64,000 bases of DNA, from assembly GCA_041984585.1 (NCBI GenBank), contig JBHIXX010000004.1, positions 1-64,000 of the forward strand, in the 5' to 3' direction. The position numbers were made by a program, and so were the translations under genes. Shown in pieces: positions 1-10,843 of this stretch. The stretch comes from Pseudolysinimonas_A sp041984585 (lineage in GTDB: Bacteria; Actinomycetota; Actinomycetes; Actinomycetales; Microbacteriaceae). The notes under the pieces are model-generated. The model did not search any database. It saw only the letters and a list, made by a program, of their open reading frames with translations, and was not told where the DNA came from. Position 1 is the stretch's first letter, and each line of letters begins with the position of its first letter.

Positions 1-2729
1 CCGAGCCGGGCCGCGCGGTGGGGGCGGCGCGGCATCGGGCGCGCCAGCTCCTCGACCCGCGCCGCCGGGTCGGCCACCCAGTCGGCGAAGCGCGACGCCG
101 CGACGCGCGCGGGAGCCCCGGGGCGGGTCGGCCGCGCGGCGGCGCGCTCGGCGAGCAGCAGTTCGAGCTCGTCGCGCCAGGGTCCGACGACGGCGGGCTC
201 CGCCGCGAGCACGGCGTCGGCGGCGCGGCGCACCGATTCGCGGCGCGCCCCGAGCGGGTCGATCGGCCACAGCATCCGCGCCGCCTCGTCACCGCGCGGG
301 TTCTCGGTGTGCGCGGGCGCCTCCGGCAGCGGCGGGATGCGGCCCGCGTCCGCGAGCTCGCGCAGGAAGACGGCCGGCTCGCGGGCGGCCGCCTGGGTCG
401 CCCACCAGGATGCGGAGAGCAGCAGCCGGTGCCGGGCGCGGGTCACCGCGACGTAGGCGAGCCGGCGCTCCTCGGCGAGCACGTGCGCCCGCACCTCGGA
501 GCGGAAGCGGTCGCGCTCGTCGAGCAGCTCCTTGCGCGACTCGGCGCCCCGGAAGGCGGGGAGCCCCGCCGCGTCGCCGCGCAGCGGCCAGGGGTATTGC
601 CCGAACCCGAGCCAGCCCTGGTAGCCCTCGACCGGTCGGGCGGGGAACTCGTCGACGACGAGGCGCGGCACGGCGACCGCGTCCCACTCCAGCCCCTTCG
701 CCCCGTGCACGGTGAGCACCTGCACGGTGCCGGGCTCGGCGAGCTCGGGTCGGGGCGAGAGGTCTTCGCGCTGCTCCGCCTCGCGCAGCCAGGAGAGGAA
801 GCCCGGCAGGGTCGCGTGCTCCGCGATCGCCAGATACCCGTCGACCGCGTCGCCGAGCGCGTCGAGCGGCGCCGGCCCGAGCACCCGGTGCGGGTTGGCC
901 GCGACCTCGATGTCGAGCCGCAGCTCGTGCACCACCACCGCGACCAGGTCGGGCAGCGGCAGACCGGCGCGTCGGCGCATCCGGGCGAGCGCGCGCGCCG
1001 CGTCGCGCAGCCGGCTGCGGCCCTCGTCGGAGAAGCCCGCGACCCAGGCGTGGCCCGCATCGAGCGACGCCATCGCGTCGAGCGCGTCCCCGAGCGCCCC
1101 GCCCTCGACGGGCAGCACCGAGGCCACCAGCCGGGCGCGCGCCGCGTCGTCGAGCCCCTGCAGGTCGTGCTCGCGCATCCGCCGGGCGAGCTGGGAGAGC
1201 TCGTGCAGGTCGGCCGCGCCGACGCTCCAGCGCGACCCGGCGAGCAGGCGCAGCAGCTCGATGCCGGCACCCGGGTCGGCGATGACCCGCAGCGCGCACA
1301 CCAGGTCGGCGATCTCCGGCTAGGCGAGCAGCCCGCCGACGCCGAGCACGTGGAACGGGATGCCGCGCTCGCGCAGCGCGGCGAGGAACGCCGACTGGGT
1401 GCGCCGCGTGCGCAGCAGCAGGGCGGCGCTCGGCGGGGCCCCGTCGACCCGGTCGGCCAGTCGGGCGCCCAGCCAGTCCGCGACGCGCGCGGCCTCCTCG
1501 TCGAGGGTCTCGGCGACGACGGCGTCGACCGGGTGCCCGCTCGCCGCGGGCGAGGCGCCGAGCGGCGCGACCGGCACGCCCGCCTCGGCCCGCCCCACCA
1601 GCTCGTTGGCGACGTCGAGGATGCGCGTGCCGTTGCGCCAGCTGGTGCTGAGCGAGAACCGGCGCCGCGCCCCGAACAGCTCCGGGAACCGCGCGAGGTT
1701 GTCGGCGGAGGCGCCGCGCCATCCGTAGATCGACTGGTGCGGGTCGCCGACCGCCATCACGTGCCCGCCGCCGAACAGGGCGGCGAGCAGTCGGGCCTGC
1801 ACCACCGAGGTGTCCTGGTACTCGTCGAGCAGCACCACGCGGTGCCGGGCGCGCAGGTCGGCGACCACCTCGGGCGCGCCCTCGGCGATGCGCAGCGCCG
1901 CGTGTACCTGGTCGGCGTACTCGATGACGCCCCGCTCGGCCTTGCGCGCGGCGTACTCCTCGGCGAGGTCGACGAGCACCTCCACCGCGGCGATCCGCTC
2001 GCCGATCTCGGCGGCGCCCGCGTACTCCCCCCGACCGCCGGGCGGGAGCTCCGCGAACGCTGCGCCCTCGGCGGCGATCCGCCGCACCTCGTCCGGGTCG
2101 CCGTCGTGCTCCGCCAGGCCTCGGGCGATGCGCAGCACCGCGGCCGTCACCGCATCCGGACCCCGGCCGAGATCGGGCAGCCGCGGATCGGCGCTGCCCA
2201 GCACCACGGTGCGGGCCAGCTGCCACGCCGCCGCCTCGCCGAGCACCGGGCTGTCGCCGTCGCGGCCGAGCAGCGGCGCGTGCTCGCGGAACAGCCCGTT
2301 CGCGAAGGAGTTGTAGGTGGCGATGACGGGCGCCTCGAGCGGGTCGGGCTCGGGCAGCAGCCCCGCCGCCGCCAGTTCGGCGATGCGCGCGCGGATGCGG
2401 CCGCCCAGCTCGCCCGCCGCCTTGCGGGTGAAGGTGAGGCCGAGCACCTCCGCGGGCGCGACGTGGCCGTTGGCCAGCAGCCACAGCACACGGGCCGCCA
2501 TCGTCTCCGTCTTGCCCGAGCCGGCCCCGGCGACGACGAGCGCCGGCCCCGGGTCGGCCTCGATCACCGCCCGCTGCTCCGCCGTCGGGAGCGGCACCGG
2601 CTCGCCGCGCACGACCGAGAGTGCCTCCGCGATCTCGATCGCGCTCACCCCGGCCGAGCCCGCCCCGCCCGAACGCTCGCCGCGCGGCCCCCGCTCGACG
2701 GCGCCGACTGCGACCCCTGTCTCACTCAC
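1..2729 (-). pseudogene. AdnB-like UvrD/RecB-family helicase, in-frame TAG, partial at window edge
   Basis: SF1A DNA helicase resembling the lead motor of the actinobacterial AdnAB double-strand-break resection enzyme. The first 469 codons show Walker A GAGSGKTE, motif II LLDEYQDTS, motif III GDPHQSIYGWRG and STSWRNGTRI. A TAG at 1320-1322 then interrupts the frame after GVGGLLA. The same frame continues without another stop to base 1, encoding PEIADLVCALRV, motif V TVHGAKGLEW and motif VI YVAVTRAR. A single substitution (GAG or CAG to TAG) explains the stop. The C-terminal nuclease domain lies outside the window. The GTG start at 2729 overlaps the upstream gene by 8 bp, implying translational coupling. 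This is either a genuine nonsense mutation or a sequence error; the conserved downstream motifs argue it is recent. Confidence 0.85.
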
Positions 2730-5700
2730 CGCTGACCTGCCCCACCCGATGCAGCGCCAGCTCCGCGACGTCGCCGAGACCGTAGGCGTCGAGTTCGACC
2801 ACGCCCTCGAACGCCGCCGCGGCCATGCCGACCGTCGCCTGCCGGATGCGCTCCCGGAAGCCGTCGAGCGCCTCCGCGTCGAGCGCCGGCTGCACCGCCT
2901 CGCGGTAGCGGCGGCCGCGCACCCCCGACTTGACGAACAGCAGTTTCGCCCCGGCCGCGCGATGGTCGCCCTCGAGCACCTCGTCGAGCGCGCCCGCCGC
3001 GTAGGCCAACTGATAGAGCCCGAGCTGCGGATGCTCGGCGATCTGGGCGCGGGACGTCACCGGGCTACCCGTCTTGAGGTCGACGATGGTGACGCCGCCG
3101 TCGGGGTCGCGCTCCACCCGGTCGATCGCGCCCGTCACCCGCGCCCGGTCGAGGTCGAACCGGAAGCGCCCCTCGGCCGCGACCAGCTCGGTGCCCGCCG
3201 CCTCGGCGTCGCGCAGGTAGTCGGCCAGCCCGTCGACCAGCACCCGCGCGGCCCGGCGCTGCTGCTCGGCCAGCCAGGGCGACTCGAACACGAGCTCCTG
3301 CCAGCGCGACTCCACCGCCGCCCACAGGGCGTCGGCATCCGGGTCGGTGGCCGACTCGGCGGCCCAGTGCAGGATCGTGCCGACGTTCATCGCCGCGGTC
3401 GGCCGGGAGCCGCCGACCGTCTCGAGGAACCAGTCGAGCGGCGACTCCTCGAACCGCCGCAGCTTCGAGGGCGACACCGGCACCGGGCCGTCGCCGAACA
3501 GGGGCGCGGTCGTGGTCGGCGCCGCGAGCCCGTGCCAGTCGTCCGGATGCGCGCCGGGCACCCCGACGCGGGCCAGCTCGGCGAGCGACGCGGCGGCCGC
3601 TCCGGCGGTGGAGGCCGGGGTGCGCGGGTCGGCGACGATCCGCCGCAGGCGCCCGGTCGCGCCGCGCAGGGTCAGCGGATCGGCCCGGGACGGCAGCGAC
3701 GGCACCGCCTCGGGCCCGCCGGGGACCAGCGCCAGGAACGGGCTCGGCTGGCGGTCGTCGTCGGCCACCCCCGACAGCACCACCCGATCGCGCGCACGGG
3801 AGATCGCGAGGGCGAACATGCGCAACTCGCCGTCCATGGCCAGCCGCCGCTCGTCGATGTCGCCGTCGAGCCCGCGCGCGGCGAGCGCCAGCCGGGGCGC
3901 CGCCAGCAGCGACCCGCGCGGGCGACGGTTCGGCCACGCCCCATCCTCGAGACCGGCGACCACGACCGTCGCGAACTCGAGACCGGCGACCGCGGACGGG
4001 GTGCCGACCAGTACCGCGTCCTCCGCGGCGGTCGGCGCGAGCGAGTCGTCGGGCACGTCGGCGTCGAGCACCTCGGCCGCCGCTCCGCGAACCGCTCGGC
4101 CACCGCGAACAGCTCCACCACCGCGTCGAGGTCGCGCCCGGCCTCCGCCGCCGCGACACCCTCGCCGGCCGCCGACTCGCGCCAGCGGTCGGCCCGGCCG
4201 GACCCCTCCCAGGCGAGCCACAGCAGATCCTGCGCGGCCGCCGGCGCCGGGGCGGTGCGGATGCGGTGCAGCGTCGACGCCACCCGGTCGGCGGCGCGCG
4301 CAGCCCGACCGCGCGCGGTCACCAGGCGGCCGGGAGCCGCGAGGGCGTCGGCGAGCAGCTCGGCGCCCGCCCGATCGCCTCCCCCGGCGACCTCCTCGGC
4401 GCGCAGCTCGCGCCGCAGACCGCGCAGGTCGAGCGCGTCGAGTCCGCCGTAGGGCCCCGAGAGCAGCAGGCCCGCCGTCGCGGCGTCGAGCGGGTCGACC
4501 CCGATCCCCACCGCGACGAGACGCAGCAGCTCGCGCGCGGCGGGGCGGTCGCGCAGCGGCACGCCGGCGGCGAGGGTGCGCACCGGCACCTCGGCCGCCG
4601 CGAGCGCGCGGGCGAGCCGCGGCACGGCGCCGCCGGAGCGCACCACCACCGCGAGGTCGCCCCACGCGACGCCGTGCCGCAGCCGCTCCTCGCGCAGCAG
4701 GCGCGCCACCGCGGCGGCCTCGCGGGCCGGGGTGGGCGCCTCGATCCGCGCGATCGGCGGCCGCGACGCGACGCGGGAGTCGGGCGCAGCCGCCGCGGCC
4801 GCGCGGCGCTGCGGCCCGGCGCCGGCGGTGCCGATGCGCGCGGTGACGGCGGAGACCAAGGCGCGCAGCTCCGGCCCGCCGCGGTGCACGACCGGCAGCA
4901 CCAGCTGCGCGACCTCGCGGCCGACGATCTGCGGCAGCCGGTGCAGCGCGTCGGGCTCGCCGCCGCGGAACGCGTCGGCCGCGACGTCCGGGTCGCCGGT
5001 GGCGATCACCGCCACCCCCCGCCGGGCGAGCGCGCCGAGCAGCGCCAGCCCGCCCTCGGTCAGCTCGGGCAGATCGTCGACGACGACGAGCCGCAGCCGC
5101 GCGACCGACGGGCCGCCGCCCGCGTCGAGCGCGGCCACGGCGTACCGGGCGAGCTCGGCGGGTGCGAGCTGCGACGGGCGGGCCGCGGCGACGACGTCGA
5201 GGTGCTCGGCGGCGAACGCGGCGGCGGCCGTCCAGGCGTCGCGCCCGGTGCGGCGGCCGAGATCGGCCAGCGCTCCCGGGTCGACGCCGTGCTCGGTGGC
5301 GCGGGCGAGCAGTTCGCGCAGCTCGGTGCGGAACACCCGGGTGCTCCGCACCTCGGCCCCGAGTCGCTCCGGCCAGTCCGGACCGGCGGCGTCGGCGAGG
5401 TGCCCGGCGAGCAGCGCCGCGATGTCGGCATCCTGCTCCGCCCCGGTCAGCAGGCGCGGCTCGTCGGCGCCCGCCGCGGCGAACTCGACGGCCACGATCT
5501 CGAACGCGAGCGACAGCGGCGAGCGGGCGAGGGGGCCGTCGGTGGGCACCGGGATGCGGGCGGCCAGCCGGTCGCGCAGCCGGGCGGCGGCGAGACGAGT
5601 GGGCGCGAGGACGAGCACCTCCGCCGGATCCCACCCGCGGCCGAGGACCCTCTCGGCCACGACCTCGACGGCCGTCGTCGTCTTGCCCGAGCCGGGGGCC

Positions 5701-5801
5701 CCGAGCACCGCAGCGCACGCCGCGTCCGGCAGGGCGAGCACGGCACGACGGCCGAGGTCGATCGCGGGATCGACCTCGGGAGCGGCGGCGGGGGCGGGCA
5801 C
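2722..5801 (-). pseudogene. AdnA-like helicase/PD-(D/E)XK nuclease, frameshifted
   Basis: Partner helicase-nuclease upstream of and overlapping the AdnB-like gene. The N-terminal frame (5801 to about 4083) has Walker A GAPGSGKTT and the degenerate-motor look of AdnA. The frame then breaks near 4076-4085: the residues AERFAER lead into a wrong frame, while AAEVLDADVPDDSLAP and everything after it lie in another frame down to the stop at 2722. That second part carries LEFATVVVAGL, AISRARDRVVLSG and the RecB-type nuclease signature GAIDRV with VDLKTG. Family proteins normally have about ten more residues at the break, so I infer a deletion of 3n+1 bases rather than a simple slip. The start is taken as GTG 5801, seven nt after TAACGT; GTG 5810 is the alternative. 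Confidence 0.8.
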
Positions 5802-5808
5802 GGGGAGC

Positions 5809-5814
5809 ACGTTA
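5809..5814 (-). promoter_or_regulatory. -10 box of the AdnA-like gene
   Basis: TAACGT lies 7 nt before GTG 5801, fitting a leaderless transcript and disfavouring the in-frame GTG at 5810, which overlaps the hexamer. Confidence 0.5.
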
Positions 5815-5911
5815 GGCGGTGCCGCCGACCTCGCCGCAGACCGGCGGAACGCGGCTGCGGGCCGGGGTTCTGCCGACAGAGAACCCGGCGGGCGGGCTGC
5901 GCGGCATCCCC

Positions 5912-5917
5912 TACAGT
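5912..5917 (+). promoter_or_regulatory. -10 box of the DUF3107 gene
   Basis: TACAGT is followed by 6 nt and GTG 5924. The geometry is leaderless and sets the start well inside the longer open frame. Confidence 0.65.
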
Positions 5918-5923
5918 GACAAC

Positions 5924-6148
5924 GTGGACATCCGGATCGGCATCGCCAACTCCCCTCGCGAGATCGGCTTCGAGTCGTCGCAGAGCCCGGCCGAGATCGA
6001 GAAGATCGTCGCCGCCGCGCTCGACTCGGACGCCAAGTTCTTCAAGCTCGCCGACGAGAAGGGGCGGGTGTACCTCATCCCCACCGCGTCGTTCAGCTAC
6101 CTCGAGGTCGGGGCCGAGGAGTCCCGGCGCGTCGGCTTCGTCGCCTGA
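5924..6148 (+). CDS. DUF3107 family protein
   Basis: Small 74-residue actinobacterial protein of unknown function, beginning MDIRIGIANSPREIGFES and ending RRVGFVA. The sequence is charged and soluble (SPAEIEKIVAAAL, FFKLADEKGRVYLIPTA), matching DUF3107 in length and layout. The open frame extends upstream, but the leaderless promoter and the family alignment place the start at GTG 5924. It lies divergent from the AdnAB-like pair, an arrangement I recall as usual in actinobacteria. A small membrane-protein gene follows after 4 nt, so the two are probably co-transcribed. Confidence 0.85.
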   Translation: MDIRIGIANSPREIGFESSQSPAEIEKIVAAALDSDAKFFKLADEKGRVYLIPTASFSYLEVGAEESRRVGFVA

Positions 6149-6152
6149 TCCG

Positions 6153-6458
6153 ATGACCGGGCTCGAGCTCATCTGGGTTTCGGTGATCGGCGCCGCGATC
6201 GGCACCGGCGCGCGCTACCTGGTGCCGCGGCGCGGCACGCACGGACTGCTGCTCGTCCCCGCCGTCGGGTTCGTCGCGACGACCGTGCTCTGGGTCGCGC
6301 TCGTCTGGCTCGGCTGGACCTCGGCCGAGCCGTGGATCTGGCTCGTCTCCTTCGCCGGCGCCGTCGTCGCGTCGGCGCTCACCGCGCTGTTCATCGGCCG
6401 CCACCGGGTCGCCGCCGACGACGAGCGACTGCACGCCCTCTCCGGCGGCCGAGCCTGA
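6153..6458 (+). CDS. Small three-helix membrane protein
   Basis: 101-residue protein starting MTGLELIWVSVIGAAIG. Three hydrophobic segments (about residues 5-20, 31-53 and 61-84) are separated by short arginine-rich loops, and the C-terminal tail is cytosolic-looking. ATG 6153 starts 4 nt after the DUF3107 stop, so translation is probably coupled. I do not recognise a named family and see no catalytic motif. Its position beside DUF3107 suggests a conserved but uncharacterised pair. Confidence 0.75.
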   Translation: MTGLELIWVSVIGAAIGTGARYLVPRRGTHGLLLVPAVGFVATTVLWVALVWLGWTSAEPWIWLVSFAGAVVASALTALFIGRHRVAADDERLHALSGGRA

Positions 6459-6502
6459 GAGGCCCGCGCGACCGCTGAGCGCCGCGAACGGGCAGCGGCC
6501 GG

Positions 6503-7216
6503 TCAGGCGGCGAGACCGAGCGCGTCCATCCGGCGCGTGTGCGCCGCGATCAGCTCGGTGAACACCGGCTCGGTGCGCTCGGAGTCGGGCTCGGCGTCGC
6601 CGACCACCATCGACCCGCGGGCCACCAGCATGCAGTCGCCGATCAGTCGCCGGCCCCACATCGCCAGGCGCGACGCGAGTCGCTCGTCGGCCTCGATGGC
6701 CGGCCCCAGCTCGGCCAGCAGGGGCGACTCGGCGTCCTGCTCGTCGAGCAGTCGCTCCATCCGGTCGGCGAGCCCGTCGGGCAGCCCGGCGGCCAGGCCG
6801 TCGAAGACGTCGAGCAGGAACCCGCCGGCGAGGTAGCAGGTGACGAGCACCTCGTACCAGTCGGCGCCGGCGGTGCGCCGCTGGAAGTCGTCCAGCTCGC
6901 GGCGCGACGGCTCCATCGCGACCGACGCATCGGCGCGACGGGCGCGCAGTGCGTCGACCGCGCCGTCGTGGATGGCGAGCATCGCCGAGGCGGACCGGGC
7001 CAGCCGGTTCTTCGCCTCGACCGTGGGTGCCGCGGTCACCGCGCGACCGAGGTTCTCGAACAGCACGAGCGACAGGTAGCCGAGCCGACCGAGGTAGGCC
7101 ACCGGCTCGGGACGCAGGTCGGCGAGTTCGACCCGCACCACCTCGACGGCCTCCGAGCGCGGCGTGGGACGAGCGGTCGGGCGCGAACCGCGGCCCCGGA
7201 TCCAGTCGAGCACCAC
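6503..7216 (-). CDS. Ferritin-like fold-containing protein
   Basis: 237-residue, mostly helical protein of the actinobacterial ferritin-like/MiaE-like group, conserved beside DUF3107 and DEAD-box helicase genes. It has the long amphipathic helices of a four-helix bundle (YLSLVLFENLGRAV, WYEVLVTCYLAGGFLLDVF, LAMWGRRLIGDCMLVA). I cannot point to a complete diiron ligand set, so catalytic function is unproven. The start is the first of two tandem GTG codons at 7216, six nt after TAGGCT. It is divergent from the DEAD-box helicase. Confidence 0.75.
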   Translation of the reverse strand: MVLDWIRGRGSRPTARPTPRSEAVEVVRVELADLRPEPVAYLGRLGYLSLVLFENLGRAVTAAPTVEAKNRLARSASAMLAIHDGAVDALRARRADASVAMEPSRRELDDFQRRTAGADWYEVLVTCYLAGGFLLDVFDGLAAGLPDGLADRMERLLDEQDAESPLLAELGPAIEADERLASRLAMWGRRLIGDCMLVARGSMVVGDAEPDSERTEPVFTELIAAHTRRMDALGLAA

Positions 7217-7222
7217 GGCCTC

Positions 7223-7228
7223 AGCCTA
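7223..7228 (-). promoter_or_regulatory. -10 box of the ferritin-like gene
   Basis: TAGGCT reads on the minus strand with 6 nt to GTG 7216, a leaderless geometry. Confidence 0.65.
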
Positions 7229-7315
7229 CCCGCGCGCGGGCCCGCCCCGACCGGGCCCTCCGCTCCCCGGACCCGCCGCCGGGGGCCCTGACCGGGGCAT
7301 CCGGACGCCCCCGGG

Positions 7316-7321
7316 TAGACT
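7316..7321 (+). promoter_or_regulatory. -10 box and 65-nt leader of the DEAD-box helicase
   Basis: TAGACT would start transcription near 7328, leaving about 65 nt before GTG 7393. That leader has no clear Shine-Dalgarno sequence and no other in-frame start. It is unlike the leaderless genes around it. Confidence 0.45.
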
Positions 7322-7392
7322 CGGGGCCGTTCGCGCCCGCTTCCGGCCGCGCCCCACGACTTCTTTCCGACTCCCAGACGGGCTTTCCCACA

Positions 7393-8823
<1,431 letters not shown>

Positions 8824-8837
8824 CCGGCCCGGGCCGC

Positions 8838-9734
8838 TCAGCCGACGACCGGCGCGAAGCCGGTCGCCCGGTCGACGATCGCCGCGTACGCCTCGGGCGT
8901 CGTGGTGTTCTCGGCGAGCCGGTTGGGCTTGCCGAGGCCGTGGTAGTCGCTCGACCCGGTGACGATCAGGTCGTGCTGCGCCGCGAGGCGCGTCCAGCGC
9001 TCGACCGCCGCCGGCGCGTTGTCGCGATGACGGATCTCGACGCCGGCCAGCCCCGCCGCCAGCAGCGCGCGCACCCGGCGGTCGTCGAACCGTCGCTCGG
9101 GCCCGCGCGCGCCCGGGTGGGCGAGCACGGGGACGCCCCCCGCCGCGACGATGAGCTCGATCCCCTCGACCGGCGTCGGCGCCTCATGCGGTCGGTAGTA
9201 GCCGCCCTGCCAGTGCAGGATGCTCTGGAACGCCGCCGAGCGGTCGGGCACATGCCCCCGGGTGACGAGGGCGTCCGCGATGTGGGGGCGCCCGATCGTC
9301 GCCCCCGGGGTCGAGTGCGCCAGCACGTCGTCCCAGGTGAGTTCGTAGTCCACGGCGATCCGGGCCACCATCGACTCCGCCCGGTGCAGGCGCTCGTCGC
9401 GGATGCGGTCGGTCGCCGCGACCAGGTCGGGGTGGGTCGGATCGGGCAGATACGCCAGCACGTGCACGCTCGAGTAGTAGATCTGGGTCGAGAGCTCCAT
9501 GCCGGGCAGCAGCGTCATCCCGGTACCGCGCACCGCGTCGGCCGCCTCCGCCCATCCGGCCGTCGAGTCGTGGTCGGTGAGGGCCAGCACCGACAGCCCC
9601 ACGGCGACGCCCGCCGCGACCACCTCGGCAGGGGTCTCGGTCCCGTCGGAGACGCTGCTGTGGGCGTGCAGGTCGATCGGCCCGGGCGCGTCGGCGGAGT
9701 CCCCGGGCGAGCGGGGATCGAGCGGGCCGGACAC
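8838..9734 (-). CDS. PHP-domain phosphoesterase (RNase AM / YciV type)
   Basis: 298-residue metal-dependent phosphoesterase of the PHP superfamily. Metal-binding motifs: DLHAHSSVSDG near the N terminus, ALTDHDS, GMELST, a histidine in VLAHPGARG and the final SDYHG. YciV-type relatives hydrolyse 3',5'-nucleoside bisphosphates or short RNA 5' ends; the exact substrate here is inferred. GTG 9734 was chosen because TACCAT lies 6 nt upstream and PHP homology begins soon after. The long upstream open frame is the shadow of the divergent EEP gene. Confidence 0.85.
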   Translation of the reverse strand: MSGPLDPRSPGDSADAPGPIDLHAHSSVSDGTETPAEVVAAGVAVGLSVLALTDHDSTAGWAEAADAVRGTGMTLLPGMELSTQIYYSSVHVLAYLPDPTHPDLVAATDRIRDERLHRAESMVARIAVDYELTWDDVLAHSTPGATIGRPHIADALVTRGHVPDRSAAFQSILHWQGGYYRPHEAPTPVEGIELIVAAGGVPVLAHPGARGPERRFDDRRVRALLAAGLAGVEIRHRDNAPAAVERWTRLAAQHDLIVTGSSDYHGLGKPNRLAENTTTPEAYAAIVDRATGFAPVVG

Positions 9735-9740
9735 CCCGTC

Positions 9741-9746
9741 ATGGTA
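9741..9746 (-). promoter_or_regulatory. -10 box of the PHP gene
   Basis: TACCAT on the minus strand is followed by GACGGG and GTG 9734, 6 nt apart (leaderless). Confidence 0.65.
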
Positions 9747-9772
9747 GTGCGGGACCGCCCCGCGCGGCCGGT

Positions 9773-9778
9773 TAGGCT
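9773..9778 (+). promoter_or_regulatory. -10 box of the EEP gene
   Basis: TAGGCT lies 8 nt before GTG 9787. It is back to back with the PHP promoter, so 52 bp serve both genes. Confidence 0.55.
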
Positions 9779-9786
9779 CGGACGCC

Positions 9787-10803
9787 GTGGCCCGCGTCCT
9801 CTCCGCTCTCGTCATCGTGGCCGTCGCCGTCGGGCTGGCGGTCATCGCGTGGCCGCAGCTGCTCGGCATCCAGCGCGAGGCGATCGTCGTGCAGGTCACC
9901 ACGCTGCGGGGGCTGCTCACCGCGCTCGCCCTCGTGCTCGCCGTGTTCTTCACCCTCGTCGCCCTCGTCTGGTCGGGCTCGCGCCGGTTCGCGGGCGCCA
10001 TCGCACTGCTGCTGCTCGTCTTCGCCGGCGTGCAGCTCGCGGTGCTCGCCACGCGCGGTGCCGGCACCGACGGGTTCCAGACGAAGGCGCCGGGCGACCT
10101 CACCGTCGTGGCCTGGAACACCCTCGGTGACGCCCCCGGCGTCGAAGCGATCGCCGAGCTGGCGCTCGGCGCCGACGCCGACGTCGTGGTGCTCCCCGAG
10201 ACGAGCGCGGACACCGCCCGCCAGGTCGCCGCGGCGATGGCCGTCGGCGGCGCCTCGATGCAGGTGCTGGTCGTCGCCTACGACGAGATCGCCAAGTCGC
10301 GCTCCACGGCGGTGCTGATCAGCACCGAGCTGGGCGAGTACCGCGTCGACGATTCCGTCGGCAACACCGAGACGCTGCCGAGCGTGGTCGCCGTCCCGGT
10401 CGACGGAACCGGCCCGACCATCGTGGGCGCGCATCCGGTGGCCCCCGTCCCGGGCGAGATGTCGTCGTGGCGGCAGGGTCTCGACTGGCTGGCGGAGCGC
10501 TGCGCCGGGGACGACGTGATCGTCGCGGGCGACCTCAACTCGACCCTCGACCAGTACCAGGGCCTCGACGCCGCCTCCGACGCGACCGGGGGGCTCGGCG
10601 GATGCCGTGACGCGGCCCGGCTGTCCGGTGCGGCCGCCGTCGGCACCTGGCCCGCGATCCTGCCCCCGCTGCTCGGGGCGCCCATCGACCACGTGCTCGC
10701 CACCGACCGGTGGGATGTCGTCGGCTTCCGCGTCGACTCGTCGCGCGACGGGTCGGGCAGCGACCACCGGCCGGTCATCGCGCTGCTCCGCCCGGCCGGC
10801 TGA
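9787..10803 (+). CDS. Membrane-anchored endonuclease/exonuclease/phosphatase family protein
   Basis: 338 residues. The first 95 form three transmembrane helices (LSALVIVAVAVGLAVIAW, LLTALALVLAVFFTLVALVW and AIALLLLVFAGVQLAVLA). An EEP-fold domain follows with VVAWNTLGDAP, VVLPETS, AGDLNST and the terminal SDHRP motif. The catalytic domain should face outside the membrane if the N terminus is inside, as in secreted nuclease or phosphodiesterase-like EEP proteins. The substrate cannot be told from the sequence. The SDR gene follows after 40 nt with its own promoter. Confidence 0.82.
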   Translation: MARVLSALVIVAVAVGLAVIAWPQLLGIQREAIVVQVTTLRGLLTALALVLAVFFTLVALVWSGSRRFAGAIALLLLVFAGVQLAVLATRGAGTDGFQTKAPGDLTVVAWNTLGDAPGVEAIAELALGADADVVVLPETSADTARQVAAAMAVGGASMQVLVVAYDEIAKSRSTAVLISTELGEYRVDDSVGNTETLPSVVAVPVDGTGPTIVGAHPVAPVPGEMSSWRQGLDWLAERCAGDDVIVAGDLNSTLDQYQGLDAASDATGGLGGCRDAARLSGAAAVGTWPAILPPLLGAPIDHVLATDRWDVVGFRVDSSRDGSGSDHRPVIALLRPAG

Positions 10804-10831
10804 CCGGCGCCGGGGAGTGCGGCCGCTCCCC

Positions 10832-10837
10832 TACGCT
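10832..10837 (+). promoter_or_regulatory. -10 box of the SDR gene
   Basis: TACGCT is followed by 6 nt and ATG 10844 (leaderless). Confidence 0.6.
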
Positions 10838-10843
10838 CGGGGG

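Noticed and set aside
18..2735. 905-codon open frame on the plus strand opposite the AdnB-like gene
   Set aside because: It is an antisense shadow made by GC-rich codons; composition is arginine/alanine-rich with no known domain, and the helicase motifs lie on the other strand.
4070..4090. Programmed frameshifting in the AdnA-like gene
   Set aside because: No slippery heptamer or pseudoknot is visible at the junction, and residues expected by the family appear to be missing.
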